A stretch of DNA of 64,000 bases from Apteryx mantelli. Its lineage: Eukaryota; Chordata; Aves; Apterygiformes; Apterygidae. Numbering within the stretch: the stretch's first letter is position 1; the number at the start of each line of letters is the position of its first letter. The stretch is from positions 20,728,001-20,792,000 of the forward strand of contig NC_089981.1 of NCBI RefSeq assembly GCF_036417845.1. The letters run 5' to 3'. Positions 41,701 to 54,061 of the stretch are shown here, one piece after another. Position numbers and translations under genes: made by a program. The notes below the pieces were generated by a model. The model was not told where the DNA came from, did no database searches, and saw only the letters and a list, made by a program, of their open reading frames with translations.

Positions 41701-44700
41701 CATAATGATCCATTTGTCTCAGACAGAGATTGCAGTCTGTGATTATGCAGCGTTATGAGACAGATGGTACTCTTAGGAAAACCTTTGAGTCTATATGCAT
41801 AGAATTACTGTTTCTTAGATGAAAGCTCATCGTTAGTTATTTATTCCAGGTGATATGCCAGTTGGATGGAGGTACTCAGATACTCTGTATGAACAGTTCT
41901 GGCACAAGAGAACTAAAAACAGTTCATTTAATTCCCCAGTATCAAGACCAACATAATTATCTTCAATCAGGTACAATGAAAATGAAAATTATCTCTAGCA
42001 TGTCAGATAGTATATCATAGATTGTTAATGTGCAATTGCATGCGTTTATGTTCCTAAGCAACATCAGTCTGAGATGAGCCAAAGTTAATGTAGCTATCAC
42101 CACTTACTGTTTTACTTTATTTTGTAGTACCTGCAAAAGTGCTAGGCACTTCAATGAAATAACAGGAATGATGTAATAGGTATGTTGCATTTAATGAAAG
42201 TTGTTAATATACAGACAGATTTCCATATGAAGCATGTTTCGCATATGCAGCTGACACATCTGCGTTTACCCCAAGTTGCCACCATATGTCACTGTTTCTC
42301 TATAAATGAAGAGCAGCTTTGAAGGCTGTGCTTGTACTTTAGCCTTGGGATTCTCAATCTGCGGAGTATGTGTCGCCGATTTTTATGGGAACTTGAAATT
42401 CCATCAGTTTTTTAAGAAAGTGTTTTCTGTTTTACCTATTTAGTTGTTTAGTGGAGTAATACATTTTCATCAGATCAGTACTACAGTATGTAAGTGTAGG
42501 TTAGTTTTAACTTAAATATTTCTTTTCCTAAATATAGCTTCCTCAGAAACATTATAAACATTGTTTATTTCATTATTTGTTTTTATTACTGTAAAACACA
42601 GAAACACTTAATGGTGTATATGGATGGCAATGTGAAAACAAGGCCCTTTAATATTAGGCACCATACAAGCACTGACTGCATCTCTGAATAGATGCTCCAA
42701 ATACGGATTCTGTTTATTAGGAAATAAGTACAATTGTAAGATTCATCTTGTTATTAAGCCTGATGTTTGTTTATTTTCTGTGCAGGCTGGGATGCTTATT
42801 TACTTAAAAGCACTGCTTCACTAGGACTTACGCAAAGACTCCCACTTACAGCTATGGTTTTCTCCATGGGTTTTTAGTAATTTTTTTCATAAGCTCAATA
42901 CCTCCACTCTAGATGCTCTCTCAGGACTTTGGAAAGTCATAAAATTAGAACTCAGGATAAACATATTTAAGTGTTTCTGCCATTTCCTTCTTTCATCAAA
43001 ATATTTTAGGACGATGGCATTTGAATTTAGATGTATTTGATGTTGCAGAGTAAAAACATCCTACGCTCAAATTCCTAGCTGACAAATTGTTGGTGTTTTT
43101 TTCTGGCAGTTATTTGTGTGTGGTGAGGTTTTTATTTTTGTTTTTTGCAATAGGAAAAACATTGTTTGAGAGAGAAATTCTAGGCTCTTCATTGACAATA
43201 TTTATTGTAGGAAGAGCATAAGTTTGTTTTCTAAACTGAATTGTAGCAAAAAGTGCCGACAGAAGACAAACAGCCTCAGGAAATGTTTGTTTTTTAATAA
43301 AAGAAGTTGAAGCTTCCCATTTGTCTGTATGCTTCATTCAAAAATTATTATGCATAGATGAAACTTCATACACTGTGAGTAGTTCTGCTGTCTTCAAATA
43401 AATATCTTCTTTTCAGATGTGGGCAACCCTGTAGCAGCTGTACTTGGGCAGTTTTTGCCAGTTCCAGGTAAACTGGATTTGAATGAAAAACAGGTAAAGA
43501 AACCTTTTTCTTTAAATTTATTAAGCACAATATGAACTCATTTTCCTCTTCTTGATTGTCAGCTAGATTCATCAACAATTCAAATAAGTGTGATTTACAG
43601 TGATTCACTGCCCTCTCCTTTTACCTATAAACCCAACATAACCTTTCTTCCCTGGTCTCTCTCCACAACAAGGCCCTTATTAATCAGATGCCTGTCAAAG
43701 AGACCAACAGATCTACGATCTGTTCCGTTGGCTTGTGAGATGGTTCTTTTTTAAAGTTTTGCTTTGCCTTCAACCTTTTACATGCCATATTTCAGCTGAA
43801 TTTAATATAAATCATCAATTCACTAGCCAATTCCAGTTAACTACTGGAATTAAAAGTAACTGAACCTAGAATTATCAGTAAACTGAAAATAGTGTGCCAC
43901 CACTGTGCAGCATTGAAAGCTGTTCTTGGTTCTCTGCCCTGGGAGATGCAGGAATCCCCAGGTTCTGAGCGGTTTCAAAGAGAAATGCATACGGTTTTCA
44001 TGGCTCTGTGCCTTCGTAAGTTTTGTCAGTATCCTTGGGAATCAAATTGTTCCTGGAGCATTTTCACCGTATTACATTTTCTCTGCTAACCTACAGGGAG
44101 TCTTTTTTAAAACTTAACATAAACAGGTTATGTGCATTTTATCTTGAACAGTTTGAAAATGGATCCTTACAGTCAGTAGCTAGCACTGCCACATACCTTT
44201 CAGAATCAAATCTGCAAGGACCAGTGAAAATGACTTCAGTTGGGTAAGAAGCATGAAACGTTTAGTCCACGATTACTTTTGAATTTTAAACTGGCAATGA
44301 CTTCTAGACATTTTTGTATTACATAGCTTTTTCCTTCTTCTAACAACAATGCAGTTCTGTAAGAATGCTTTGTGTATCTATATCAGTAGTCAGGATGCCA
44401 GTTGCTGGCAGTCAAGACTATGTCATGTGCTTCAGTTTCTTAGGATCAGTGCAATTGCGCTATCCGTATGGCGGAAAATCATTTAATTTTCTAAGTTAAT
44501 TGGTATGTTTCCAAATCTAACTACCATGTGTTTAGCCTGTATTTCTAATACTATTGGAACTCTTTTAAAAATGTTTAATTGGAGATCATTTTTAAATAAG
44601 AGGCAGATGTAACTCCAGTGTGAAAGGTGAGAGAGCTTTGCAGTTGCACAGCCCTTCCTGGGTTGTGTGATTGGGAGCTGACAGCCACAGGAGATGACAG

Positions 44701-47700
44701 TTGGTGGACAGAGAGAGATTACAGGTTACTTAGTCTTCTCTTTTCCTTACCCCACCCCTGGGAATCCATGCTTGTTAAATACTGCTGATATTGGTGTAAG
44801 AAAAAAACTATTTATTTTTTCAAAAGTATAAAATAATGATTAATTTCCATACTAACTGAATTTGTATATTTTTTTCTAATTTTTTCCTTTTTCAATCTGT
44901 CTAGCTTACATTTTGGCTCAGGAGATACAAAGTCTAAAAAACCATGTAACTGCACTAAATCTCAGTGTCTGAAATTGTAAGTAATAGTTTATCAGCATTT
45001 GATAATTGCTAATAACTGTGCATAGATGACAGGACAATCATACAAAATGTGTGTTTTAAAGTGAATACAGTACATATGAATCCAAAGTTACTTATCTAAT
45101 ACTGAGCTAGAGCGATCTACAGTTGATAAAAACTAGTGTCACACATGCTCAGAAATTAGTGCAGAGATGTAGTTGATTGCATATAGTCCAAGGTATGGAA
45201 AATAAAAAGTGAAGCTAAGCAGTATAGCTCAGAGTATATGTGGAAAAAACATATGATGTAAATATGATGTAAGTGCTGTATACAGAAAATCATTTCTTTG
45301 TCTCGCTGCTGCTCTCGCACATAAATAATATGCATACAGAGATGCACACATGATGGTTAAAATTTTAGTAATTGATGGTGTGGATGTATTTTAGAAAATG
45401 TAAAATTGAAAGAAAAGCTCTTTGTCCATGTATATGGGATTAAATGACAGAGGAAGGAATATTTTCCATATGTAGAAACCAGAAATTCTGCTTTGAAGTA
45501 GAATAAAACTTAAAACCAGTTAATCTTTTCACTTCTTATGTTATTTTATATGTTCATCATAGATACTGTGACTGTTTTGCTAATGGTGATTTTTGCAACA
45601 ACTGCAACTGCAATAATTGTTACAACAATCCACTTCATGAAACTGAGCGATTTAAGGCCATTAAGGTAATAAAAGTACAGTATACATTGATATTTGCTTC
45701 ATGTACGAAAAATACAGCAGTATTGTTTTTTATGTTACAGTATTTGACATATGTTATTTTTAACCTAAATGAAGTAAAGCCAAGTGTTGCCTCTATATTA
45801 TTCTTACAAAGAACAAGCTTAGGGATTTTTTTCTTTCCCTTTATGGAACTTCTGCTACTTTGTATTGTAACTAGTGGTATGTTAACAGAAGGGTAATTTT
45901 TATTCTTGGAAGGAAGTATGCAAACCCAAATTTAATTTCAGAAAATGTTTTCACTTGAAGGAAAATATATTGTGCCCCCAAATCAGACAGTAGTTAAAGG
46001 AAACCAAATTATTATTATCCAAATTATTCTTCTCCTTGGACAGATCTTCTGCAGTTGTCTGTGTTGCTCTCTTTGGTTGACCCATGCAGCAGTCCGAAGG
46101 GAGGCTCCCATGGCAGCAACGCTGAACCCTGCTCTGCTGAGAAGCAGGTTGCTTCTATACTGGGAGACTCTCATTTTATAGTGGTGTAAAGAATAATACG
46201 TGGGCTAATTGTTGTGTATATATAAAACTGGGCAATACTTTAATCTATTAGTTATGTCTTACGTTATGTTGTAAATTTTAAAGTGAGCATAAAAATATTC
46301 TTCTGCTGCTTATACTCTACAATAAGGATGTATTACTAGCTTTGGACTCCTTGTATGCAGCTCTCTAGAACTCTTTTGTGTCATTCACATTATCTCTGGA
46401 TTGTAGGAGAAGTTGATCTAAGTAGATTTAGAACTTTGCCACATCTAACCATTCACATCCAGAGCAGTTTTTGGTATCAACTGGTTTTCAGCTCTAACAA
46501 CTGGTTTTCAAAGCAGACACTCCAGAGTGGTTGAGCTGATGGGTTTGGTGTGGTCTAAGCACTCTCTTCACTGTGCAGAGGGCGTCCTTTAGAGTAAGAC
46601 AGATCTTGTTTCTCCCTGCAAAGAACATCCGGTTTCTCTGCCATCCGTAAATATTGTACATAGAAGACATACTAGTTTTTTAGCTTGCTTTTTAGCAAAT
46701 CATGGCATCATGAGGTCTTAGGGCCTCATTAAAATCTACTGTTCCAGTGGAATGTCCAACGCTGAGTTCAGTAAATGGGCTTTGTGTTGGGCCATTAATA
46801 ACACAAGATAGGGTTAAACCTCCTGAGATGTGCATACCAATGTATTCAAAGGTGCTTTTTTCACTGAGAACTTTTTATTTCTGATGAGAGTGGCTTCAGC
46901 AGTGAGAGAAAAGCAGTCCTAAGAGAACTATAGATGAGGTCATTTTGGATGTTTCATAAAAACAGTGTAAGCTGCTTCCCAGCTCAGTGTTTTAGAGTCT
47001 ATGAATTCCTGCTCTCACATGCCCTGGAAGACATCTGTATCCATGTACTTCATACCGCTAAGGATGACAGTGGAAGTAAGAATTTCTTTGTTAAACATTG
47101 GATAGGAGTCATTCAGGTGCTTAAAAACATGTCTTTGAATTTCTCATAGTCTAATACTTTCTGTTTTAGGCCTGTCTTGATAGAAACCCAGAAGCTTTTC
47201 TGCCAAAGATTGGGAAAAGGAAACTGGGAGAAATTAAACCTCGCCATAACAAAGGATGCAATTGCAAGCGCTCAGGATGCCTTAAGAATTATTGTGAGTG
47301 CTTTGAGGTCAGTCAGGTGAATTTTGCTATCATTAGTCATGATCTTAACATGGATTATTTTTTGTAACTATTAGTCACTAAAAATAATTAATTCTCTTTT
47401 GTCTTTGTATTGTTCATCATAAAACTTATTGAACATAGGGGGCAGAGTCTCTTTCTTGATATGGCTCTAACTCCAAAGAACTGAATCTGGCTGAAGCTGA
47501 TCAGCTAAAATTTTCAGTATCAGGTTTTAGGAACTCTCAGCCAGTTCCTTGCTCCAGAAGAAACGAGGAATGGTTTTCTGCTAATCCTGGTAGTTTCTTT
47601 GCATCTGTGGTATTTTGTTACCTTGCAAAGATACCTGCAAATTGAGGGGAGGAGTGATTTGCCCATGTACAGGACAAGGGAGAATCATCCAGCTCCACAG

Positions 47701-49661
47701 AGAATCCTTGGAGAAAACTAACTCACTTCCTTACTGTATTGATATTGATGGTCTCACTCTGCGAGTTTCCAAGACCAGCACATCTAGAATAAGTCCCTGG
47801 ATATATAGCTCCAATGGATACTCATATGTATGTTTAATTTAAGATTTATACGCTTTTTATTCTAAGTATTCTATATTTGCCAGGCTAAAATTATGTGTTC
47901 CTCTATTTGCAAATGCATTGGTTGCAAAAATTATGAAGAAAGTCCAGATCAAAAAAAACAGTTCAATATGCCAAACTACATGGACATTGGAAATAATGAA
48001 GGAAATAGCCCAGTTTTAACATCAGCATTTGAAATGTTACCAAAATCGAAGAAAGACAGGTGAATATTTGCAAATAGTGCATAATCCATCAGTCTATCTG
48101 ACTTCGTTAATTTTGTTATGTAACCGTTATCTTATTTATCTAAGAAATAGTGACTAAAATGACAGATGGCTTGTATAACAGGTTTTCACTTCACATAATT
48201 TTTAATTTATAGAAACAAGAGGGTACAAAACTATCTTAAGGGAAACTCTTTAGGGATATGGTATGCAGAGTTCAGGGATATATGTATTAGTTCTGTTTAC
48301 AAAACAGCAGTTATTTTTGTGTTTATCACATATTTCATTGTCTCTCTCTTTTTTTTTAATCCTTTATCTACCATATACTTTTCCTTCAGTTTCTCCTTTC
48401 TTTCATTTTCCTGTGTTTAGGTATCAATTTGTAAGAAAACCTTGCCCAAAGATACAGTTAGAACTTTATATTAATAATATAAAAGTTTGTGTTGTTCAGT
48501 TAATTAGCATGTTTATATCCCTCCTCCTCTAACCCTATGTCCTTTTCCTTTGGTCCATCTTCTCTCAATTTTACCTGTGTAGGCAATTTGGATCATAAAA
48601 TCTTTGCAGAAGGCTGTAGTGTACTGATGCTGTTATACTTTCTAACATAGCTGTAGCACAATCTCTGTTTTTGGTTGGTATAGTCAATAGTTTAATAAAT
48701 AAAATACCTGTTAATAATAATTCAAATTAAAGCACCTCTAAATTGATTTCAGTGAACTTTACTCCAGGCTCTAAAATTTTCAGCCTGTATACAGCATATT
48801 CATTTCATCAACCATTACCTAGAAATGATTTTGTTAATTCCAATTTAGAAATACTTTCTGATGATATATTTTGAAAATATCTGAATATTTTCTGCTGCTG
48901 GTAATTTATTGATTAGGTGGATGGTGCCAAGTTATGCCCTTACTTGCTTGAATCGTGTAGCAGAATTAGTATGATGTCAACCACTGGTAGCTTCAAGAGT
49001 TTATTCAAAGCAAGGCAGCTTAGATGCCATTTTGGGACTCCTTGAGGGACTAGGTACTGTTTCTTTTGTCAGCAGTAGACTGAATTTACCGTTAGTACCT
49101 GCTTAAGCACTGACTAAGCCTTTTTAACACTTTTCCTGTCACGTGAGGTAGAATCTGACCATTGCTTACAGAGGAAGAGGCAGCTTACAGCATCACCTTT
49201 CCATGTCTGTACCTATTGGGCAGCATTTGCATGGATTAATTCTGTAGTGTAAATACAGTTTTCCATGTGATTAATTAGAAAATCTCAAGCAATCTTCTGG
49301 CAGCAAAAACTATTCAGTATAAAACAGTGAGATTCCTACAGGGAGATATCTTGCAGTAACAGTGCAGCTACTCTGATTTAGCTCTTTGCGTTCTACCTCT
49401 TACTTAAGAGTTTTAAATACAAACAGTAATTTTTCTTTTAAATTACTTCATGGATTTAAAATGGAGATATTTTATACTAGTTTCTTCTTCCCTGTCAGGC
49501 AACCAGCTGTATGTATATCTTGGGAAGAAGTGAAAGCAACATGTGCTTGTCTCCTGGTGCAGGCTGAAGAGGCAGAAAAAGGATGTTACTCTGTCTGTCT
49601 AGCTGAACGAATGATCATGGAGGAGTTTGGGAGATGTTTATCCCAGATACTATATGCATAA
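35311..49661 (+). CDS. TESMIN: Tesmin, testis-expressed CXC-domain DNA-binding protein (12 spliced coding exons)
   Basis: Germ-line member of the tesmin/TSO1/LIN54 family, first described as metallothionein-like. Twelve GT-AG exons join in frame to 585 codons plus stop. Two nine-cysteine CXC domains lie at about residues 383-412 (Cys383 to Cys412) and 457-487, joined by a [22 protein letters not shown] linker. Each carries the tyrosine (Y394 in KLYCDC, Y468 in KNYCEC) that in LIN54 enters the DNA minor groove. The C-terminal exon matches the LIN54 end ([27 protein letters not shown]). The first ~370 residues have no domain I recognise. The ATG at 35311 has a good context (A at -3, G at +4), but the frame is open upstream to the acceptor, so an extra N-terminal exon is possible. 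Head-to-tail after CPT1A as in human 11q13. Human tesmin is about 508 residues. Confidence 0.93.
35788..37699 (+). other. TESMIN: TESMIN intron with a small GC-rich patch
   Basis: Mostly AT-rich. Around 36690-36790 there is a GC-rich patch with a perfect GGCCCCC/GGGGGCC stem and three-base loop at 36744-36760. No repeat family was recognised. Confidence 0.5.
37700..37817 (+). CDS. TESMIN: TESMIN coding exon 2
   Basis: Acceptor TTCTTCAG, donor GTAAGT. Encodes [14 protein letters not shown] onward and ends in phase 1. Confidence 0.85.
38880..39310 (+). mobile_element. LTR-like segment in a TESMIN intron
   Basis: About 430 bases of more balanced composition than the flanks, with AATAAA at 39233-39238 followed by a GT/CT-rich stretch with CpGs, as in a retroviral R-U5. 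No internal genes, primer site or clear TG..CA ends were found, so a solo or truncated LTR is only suggested. Confidence 0.3.
39664..39725 (+). CDS. TESMIN: TESMIN coding exon 3 (tandem acceptor)
   Basis: Acceptor TATAG at 39663, donor GTAAGT. Encodes [21 protein letters not shown] second AG three bases on makes a TAGTAG tandem acceptor. Using it removes one valine and keeps the frame. Confidence 0.85.
41040..41198 (+). CDS. TESMIN: TESMIN coding exon 4
   Basis: Acceptor TTTTTCAG, donor GTAATT. Encodes 53 residues including [13 protein letters not shown]. Both ends are in phase 0. Confidence 0.85.
41850..41970 (+). CDS. TESMIN: TESMIN coding exon 5
   Basis: Acceptor TATTCCAG, donor GTACAA. 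Encodes [18 protein letters not shown] and TVHLIPQYQ. Ends in phase 1. Confidence 0.87.
43417..43493 (+). CDS. TESMIN: TESMIN coding exon 6
   Basis: Acceptor TTTTCAG, donor GTAAAG. Encodes [19 protein letters not shown]. Ends on a complete codon. Confidence 0.85.
44152..44243 (+). CDS. TESMIN: TESMIN coding exon 7
   Basis: Acceptor TTGAACAG, donor GTAAGA. Encodes [19 protein letters not shown] onward, the segment before the CXC domains. Ends in phase 2. Confidence 0.85.
44905..44976 (+). CDS. TESMIN: TESMIN coding exon 8 (start of CXC domain 1)
   Basis: Acceptor GTCTAG, donor GTAAGT. Encodes [14 protein letters not shown], the first cysteines of CXC1 (Cys383, 385, 390). Ends in phase 2 and splits a leucine codon. 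Confidence 0.93.
45563..45665 (+). CDS. TESMIN: TESMIN coding exon 9 (rest of CXC domain 1)
   Basis: Acceptor CATCATAG, donor GTAATA. Encodes [19 protein letters not shown] and ends FKAIK, completing CXC1. Confidence 0.95.
47170..47307 (+). CDS. TESMIN: TESMIN coding exon 10 (linker and CXC domain 2)
   Basis: Acceptor GTTTTAG, donor GTCAGT. Encodes [17 protein letters not shown], a short variable linker and [19 protein letters not shown]. Both ends are in phase 0. Confidence 0.95.
47884..48059 (+). CDS. TESMIN: TESMIN coding exon 11 (end of CXC domain 2)
   Basis: Acceptor TTGCCAG, donor GTGAAT. Encodes [20 protein letters not shown] and a variable stretch ending SKKDR. Ends in phase 2. Confidence 0.94.
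49499..49661 (+). CDS. TESMIN: TESMIN coding exon 12 and stop codon
   Basis: Acceptor CCTGTCAG, stop TAA at 49659-49661. Encodes the C-terminal helical region ([31 protein letters not shown]), which aligns with the end of LIN54 but stops soon after. Confidence 0.93.
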
Positions 49662-50760
49662 CTTAAATTTAAAGGACTGAAAGCTGAATAATGTTCAATA
49701 TATTATAAAACCAATGAGTATTAATTTTGATATGTTGCCACAGTCTCCATAATTTTGCCATTTGATGATCTTACTTTAATCTTTCATAGGATTAATTTTA
49801 TTGACTTTAGCTGAATTGTTTCTGAATTATGCTGGGGTGAGTGAGATCAGAATCATACCCAGCATTTTTCAGGGTAGCAGTGTTTGACTAAGCTTAATAT
49901 ATTTTCTACTAAAACAGATTTTATCTGTAGTTAGGGTATTCTGTCCAATTCTTCAGTCTTTACCTAGACTCTTGTTAACAGGAAGTTTAACTTAAAATGT
50001 CTTTATTGGATGTTTATGTGAGTAGAGATGTAGTAAAAACTGAGTAAGAACCTTCAACTTTTGTGTTACTATGTGAATTGTGAAAAAATTCCATTTCCAG
50101 TGGTAGTAGGTAAATCTACTAAGCTGAGCTTTGGGCCTTCCAAAATTTGGCAATTTATTTTTCCTGTCTGCAGATTTACTTTATTGGGAAATTAGACCAA
50201 CATGGTTTGGTATTTAATGTTGAAAAAGATGTAAAAAATAACACTGATATCCTTGCCACAACTCCCCTGCCCCAACAGTGTTAAACAGTAGATTTATTAG
50301 ATGGATGATCCTCCTAAAAACAGGAGGAAGCTGACCTCCTTTTTCCTTCTATTTTAAAATGTCTTTTAAGAGAATGTGACAGGAAATCTTTTATGTATAT
50401 AGGATATAGGATCGAAATTTGCTGAATCCTACATTTGCAGTCCAGTTTGCCTTAAAGCTCAGAATAGCTTTTGTTTAATTCTTTATTTTTCTTATGTGGA
50501 CATTTTCCCTGTGATTTTTTTTCCCTCTTGTCATTCTTGCTGTTAGGTTAATAGTTTTATTTTCTTTAGCTAGAGTAAGCTATTTGCTGCCATATTTCTG
50601 AGAAAAAAAAACGTGTACTCAAAATGATTTGAGTGATTATAAAAAAGCTAATGGTATTTGTTTTTGACATTTTATGATATATTAATAATATGGACTTAGC
50701 TGTTTTTAGCATTTGTGCTTAAAAGAATAAAGATCTCCATGTCTTGTTGATTCATGAAAA
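49662..50760 (+). other. TESMIN: TESMIN 3' UTR (probable)
   Basis: AT-rich sequence after the stop with no competing exon, ending shortly after the AATAAA at 50726. The end is inferred. Confidence 0.5.
50726..50731 (+). terminator. TESMIN: Candidate TESMIN polyadenylation signal
   Basis: AATAAA about 1.07 kb past the stop, the first canonical hexamer I see, followed by a GT-rich and G-rich stretch within 100 bases. Confidence 0.45.
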
Positions 50761-50824
50761 ATTCTTGCCAGGACAGCAGGTAAGACTGCAGGCTGCTTTA
50801 AACATTTGCTTAGTAATAGGTGTC

Positions 50825-50835
50825 GGGGGGGGGGG
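50825..50835 (+). repeat. Poly-G run, 11 bases, with G-rich tail
   Basis: G11 followed by TGAGGGGGTGGGGAGGGGAGG, several G-tracts able to form a G-quadruplex, just past the putative TESMIN polyadenylation site. Confidence 0.6.
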
Positions 50836-50913
50836 TGAGGGGGTGGGGAGGGGAGGTTATGAGCTGCAGTCGATATGTGGATGGATTGCATTTTATGTCT
50901 ATGTTTTCAATAA

Positions 50914-51327
50914 TTGCTACTGGGGATTGCTGAAGGTCATGTGAGAAAATGGCTTCCTGAAGTGCTCCAAAAGGGAGATGGCACCACCTGTAAGCTTCAT
51001 GTCTTCCTGGCTGTTTCACTTCCTGAAAGCATTTCCCTTGCTTTTGGAATGAATACCTATGTAAAGGCATCATCTGAAAAGGTATTTGTCCCCAGAGAAA
51101 GTTGCGGTGAGGTTCACAAGGGCTATAGAGTCAGTAGCCTCTCCATAAAGGAAGCAAAACACAAAGAAGAGCGGAAGAAACCTGCCCGTATTATTAAACC
51201 ATGCCTTGATGAGTTAATCTCAGAAATCAGCTTGCTAGATTCATTCCCAGTAGAGGTGAAGTTCAGTAGGATTAAAGGCGGTAAAAAAGAGACTAGGGTT
51301 AGGACTCGTGACATAAGTATGGATTAA
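50914..51327 (+). pseudogene. Unrecognised 137-codon open frame, possible gene relic
   Basis: ATG to stop without interruption. The second half is basic and protein-like, with KEAKHKEERKKPARIIKP and LDELISEISLLDSFPVEV. Downstream to about 51720 the sequence is A-rich and would encode Lys/Glu-rich stretches interrupted by stops. This could be a decayed retrocopy or retroelement ORF, or chance. I do not recognise a family. Confidence 0.25.
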
Positions 51328-54061
51328 AAATACAATTAGGAAATGAACTGCAAAATACAAGTAAAATGATTGAAAGGAATGGAAAAAGAGAAATAAATTG
51401 TAAGTACTGTTAGAATCTTTGAAAAAATGAGAATACAGTCTCATCCTCAAATGCATCTCAGTTTGGATGCAGGCATCAAGAGACACCACCATGATGTAAG
51501 GTGGCAAATTATTAAACCTAAAAGAGAGATGACCTCAAATGACAAGGAAAAGAAGAATAAGAAGAAAAATCATAAGATCGTGGCTATTCATGAGGTTGGA
51601 AGATAATAAGAAAGAGAAAAAGATCACAAGGAAAAAGTAAAAGAAGTAATCCAGAGAATTAAAATGGAAATCAAGTGGGAAAGAGAAGAAAATTCTACAG
51701 CTAAAATTAAAGCATCGGAGTGAAAGGAAGGTAGGCAAATAGCATGATAAGGGAAATGAATGAGAGGAGACCTGAACTACAGCTTTGAGCAACACCTCTA
51801 GGCTCCCAGGCTCTGATAAACATAATATAATGCTGAGACTTCCACCCAGGATGTCATTTAAGAACACTTAGGGGAGGCATTTTCTGCATTTTTTCTGCAT
51901 AAATTTGAAAAAAACTTAATCAGTGCTGTAACAGTAAGGATCATGGTGGAAAAGTGACTGTATAAATGAGAAGGACAAAATGAAATCAATGTAAATTTGA
52001 ACTTCAGCTAATATAAAAGATGAGGCACTAGAACGTATAAGAGTTTGTGTGATAGCAACAAAAAACTACTACCAGATGTAAAAGGCTGAAATTCATTATC
52101 TTTTGGTATTATAGAGAGGTAAAAACAGTTTAAATTAACATATTTTGTATTGTAGAAGGTTTAACTCAGTCTGTAAAAACATTGCCAGGCTCTATCGTGA
52201 TTAGGAGTGAAATTATATTCTAAAAACAAAAAATAAATGCAGAGCAATAGTTGGCAATATAGGAAGGAATGGACAAGCCTAGCAGAAGCAATTTCTGTTA
52301 AAGTTAACAGACTAAAAAAATCTGCTATTGAGGGTTTTATAAGCAAAAAAGAAAGCTAAAATTGGCTTTGTGTTGTTAATGGGTTATAAGTAAAGCATTT
52401 TGCAATCAGTGATGAAAATACTTGAAAACAACCTGGGCACAGCCACAGTCCTGAGACTGTCAGGTAGGAAAGATGTATCAGTTCTTGTAACTAAATGTAA
52501 CCCTTTTCTACTAAAGAAGGGTTCAGTTTCATAACAAATACTGCAAGAGAAAAGTTGTCTCAGGGAAAAGAGAGGCATAAAGCCAGTCCGGAGTAGGTCA
52601 AGGTGGTTGAAAGTTGTACAGAAAAAATGCAGAAAAAAACTTCAACTAATTAGAATGGGAACACGTGTGCACGCCATTAGGGAAAAAAGTAGCTTTTCAA
52701 ATAAGTTCAAAATTTGCCTTTTTGCTTCATACAAGCATACTGGAAATTAGATATTAATGAATGAAACTTCTTCAAATGGCTTTAAGTTAACAAGAGGAAC
52801 TAAGAAGAGCTGCCTCATGTCGCTGCTGCTTCATCTAGCAAAAGAAATCCTGGCCCCCGCAGTTAAACAAATAAAAAAGGATGGCTCAGAGATGAGGCAT
52901 GGATAGCTCTCTTTACAGCAGCTATTGTGCTGTTCTTGGTAAATGATCTTCTCTTTTTACAGTATTTCACAGATGTGTTCAATCTCTGAATATAAAATTA
53001 TGACATATCAGAAATAATTAGATATTCACATTTCTGAGAAAATTAAGGAGGAATTAAAAGTAACAAGAAAGCTCATGGATTCGTAACTCCATGAGCTACT
53101 TATATTTTAACCTTGCAGATAAAGCACAAAGACCTTTTTGAATCTGGGGATGTGTCAGTCTGGTCTGAAAATAATAAGAAATCTTGTATCTTAAAAATGG
53201 ATAATGTTAGAGTTTTTTGATGGGTACAATAGCAAACTTATTTAAAGCAAACATATTCACCGAACTTCTTTTTCTATTTCATTTTTTTTCCTATGGGTAT
53301 ATCAGACAGTACTTTAAAGGCTTGGCAAACTGTTTTCAAGATCTTCAGTGCAGAGACTGGGGATCGGCAAATCAAAACTATTTAGGCCTTCAAAGATGAG
53401 ACCTATCTCTTGACCCGAGATAGTGGCCTATAATCATGAAGGTCTGCTGAAGGATGTTGTAACATGGTATGTGAAATCTTATTTAGAGGTATGGATTGAT
53501 ACAGATTAAAAATTATGTGGAGAACTGAATTTCTCGGCTATATATTAGGTGAGAGAGGTCAGTCACAATACAAACCACTCCTTGAGATCTCTACATAAAA
53601 ATTAAAAGTTGCTTTCCAGTGCCTTCCTCATTAGGTAGGTGGTTTTTTAATTTAAAAGGGATTTCTCCCTGCAATATCTATCCCTATTTGATCATGACAG
53701 GTATCATCAAATATAACCAGCTGGTTCTGAGGATCTTAATGAGTAAAGGTTTCCCTTTCAATTTACAGGTTAAAAGCTTTGTAACAAAATCTTCTCTTTT
53801 TAGATCACTTGATCCTTGAAAAGCTGACATATATAGACCCAAAAGAAAAAGGCTAATTGTCAAAATAGCCTCAATTTTAATAGAGAGCAGGATGCAGAGG
53901 AACCTGAAAGCAAATGGAGGTATGAGAGGGAGACCTGGGAAAGAATCTCAGCTGGAGCAATGCAGAGAGATTTAAGAAATAGCTTATAATTCTTCCATAT
54001 TTGTTTTGCATCAATTTGAGGTGAGGGGAGATAAAAAAGATGTGAATTAGCTGGTCAATCA
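51328..54061. other. Intergenic, no gene recognised
   Basis: Purine-rich on the + strand to about 51,900, then AT-rich. No conserved exon, RNA gene or clear repeat until the CR1 fragment at 54062. Confidence 0.5.
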
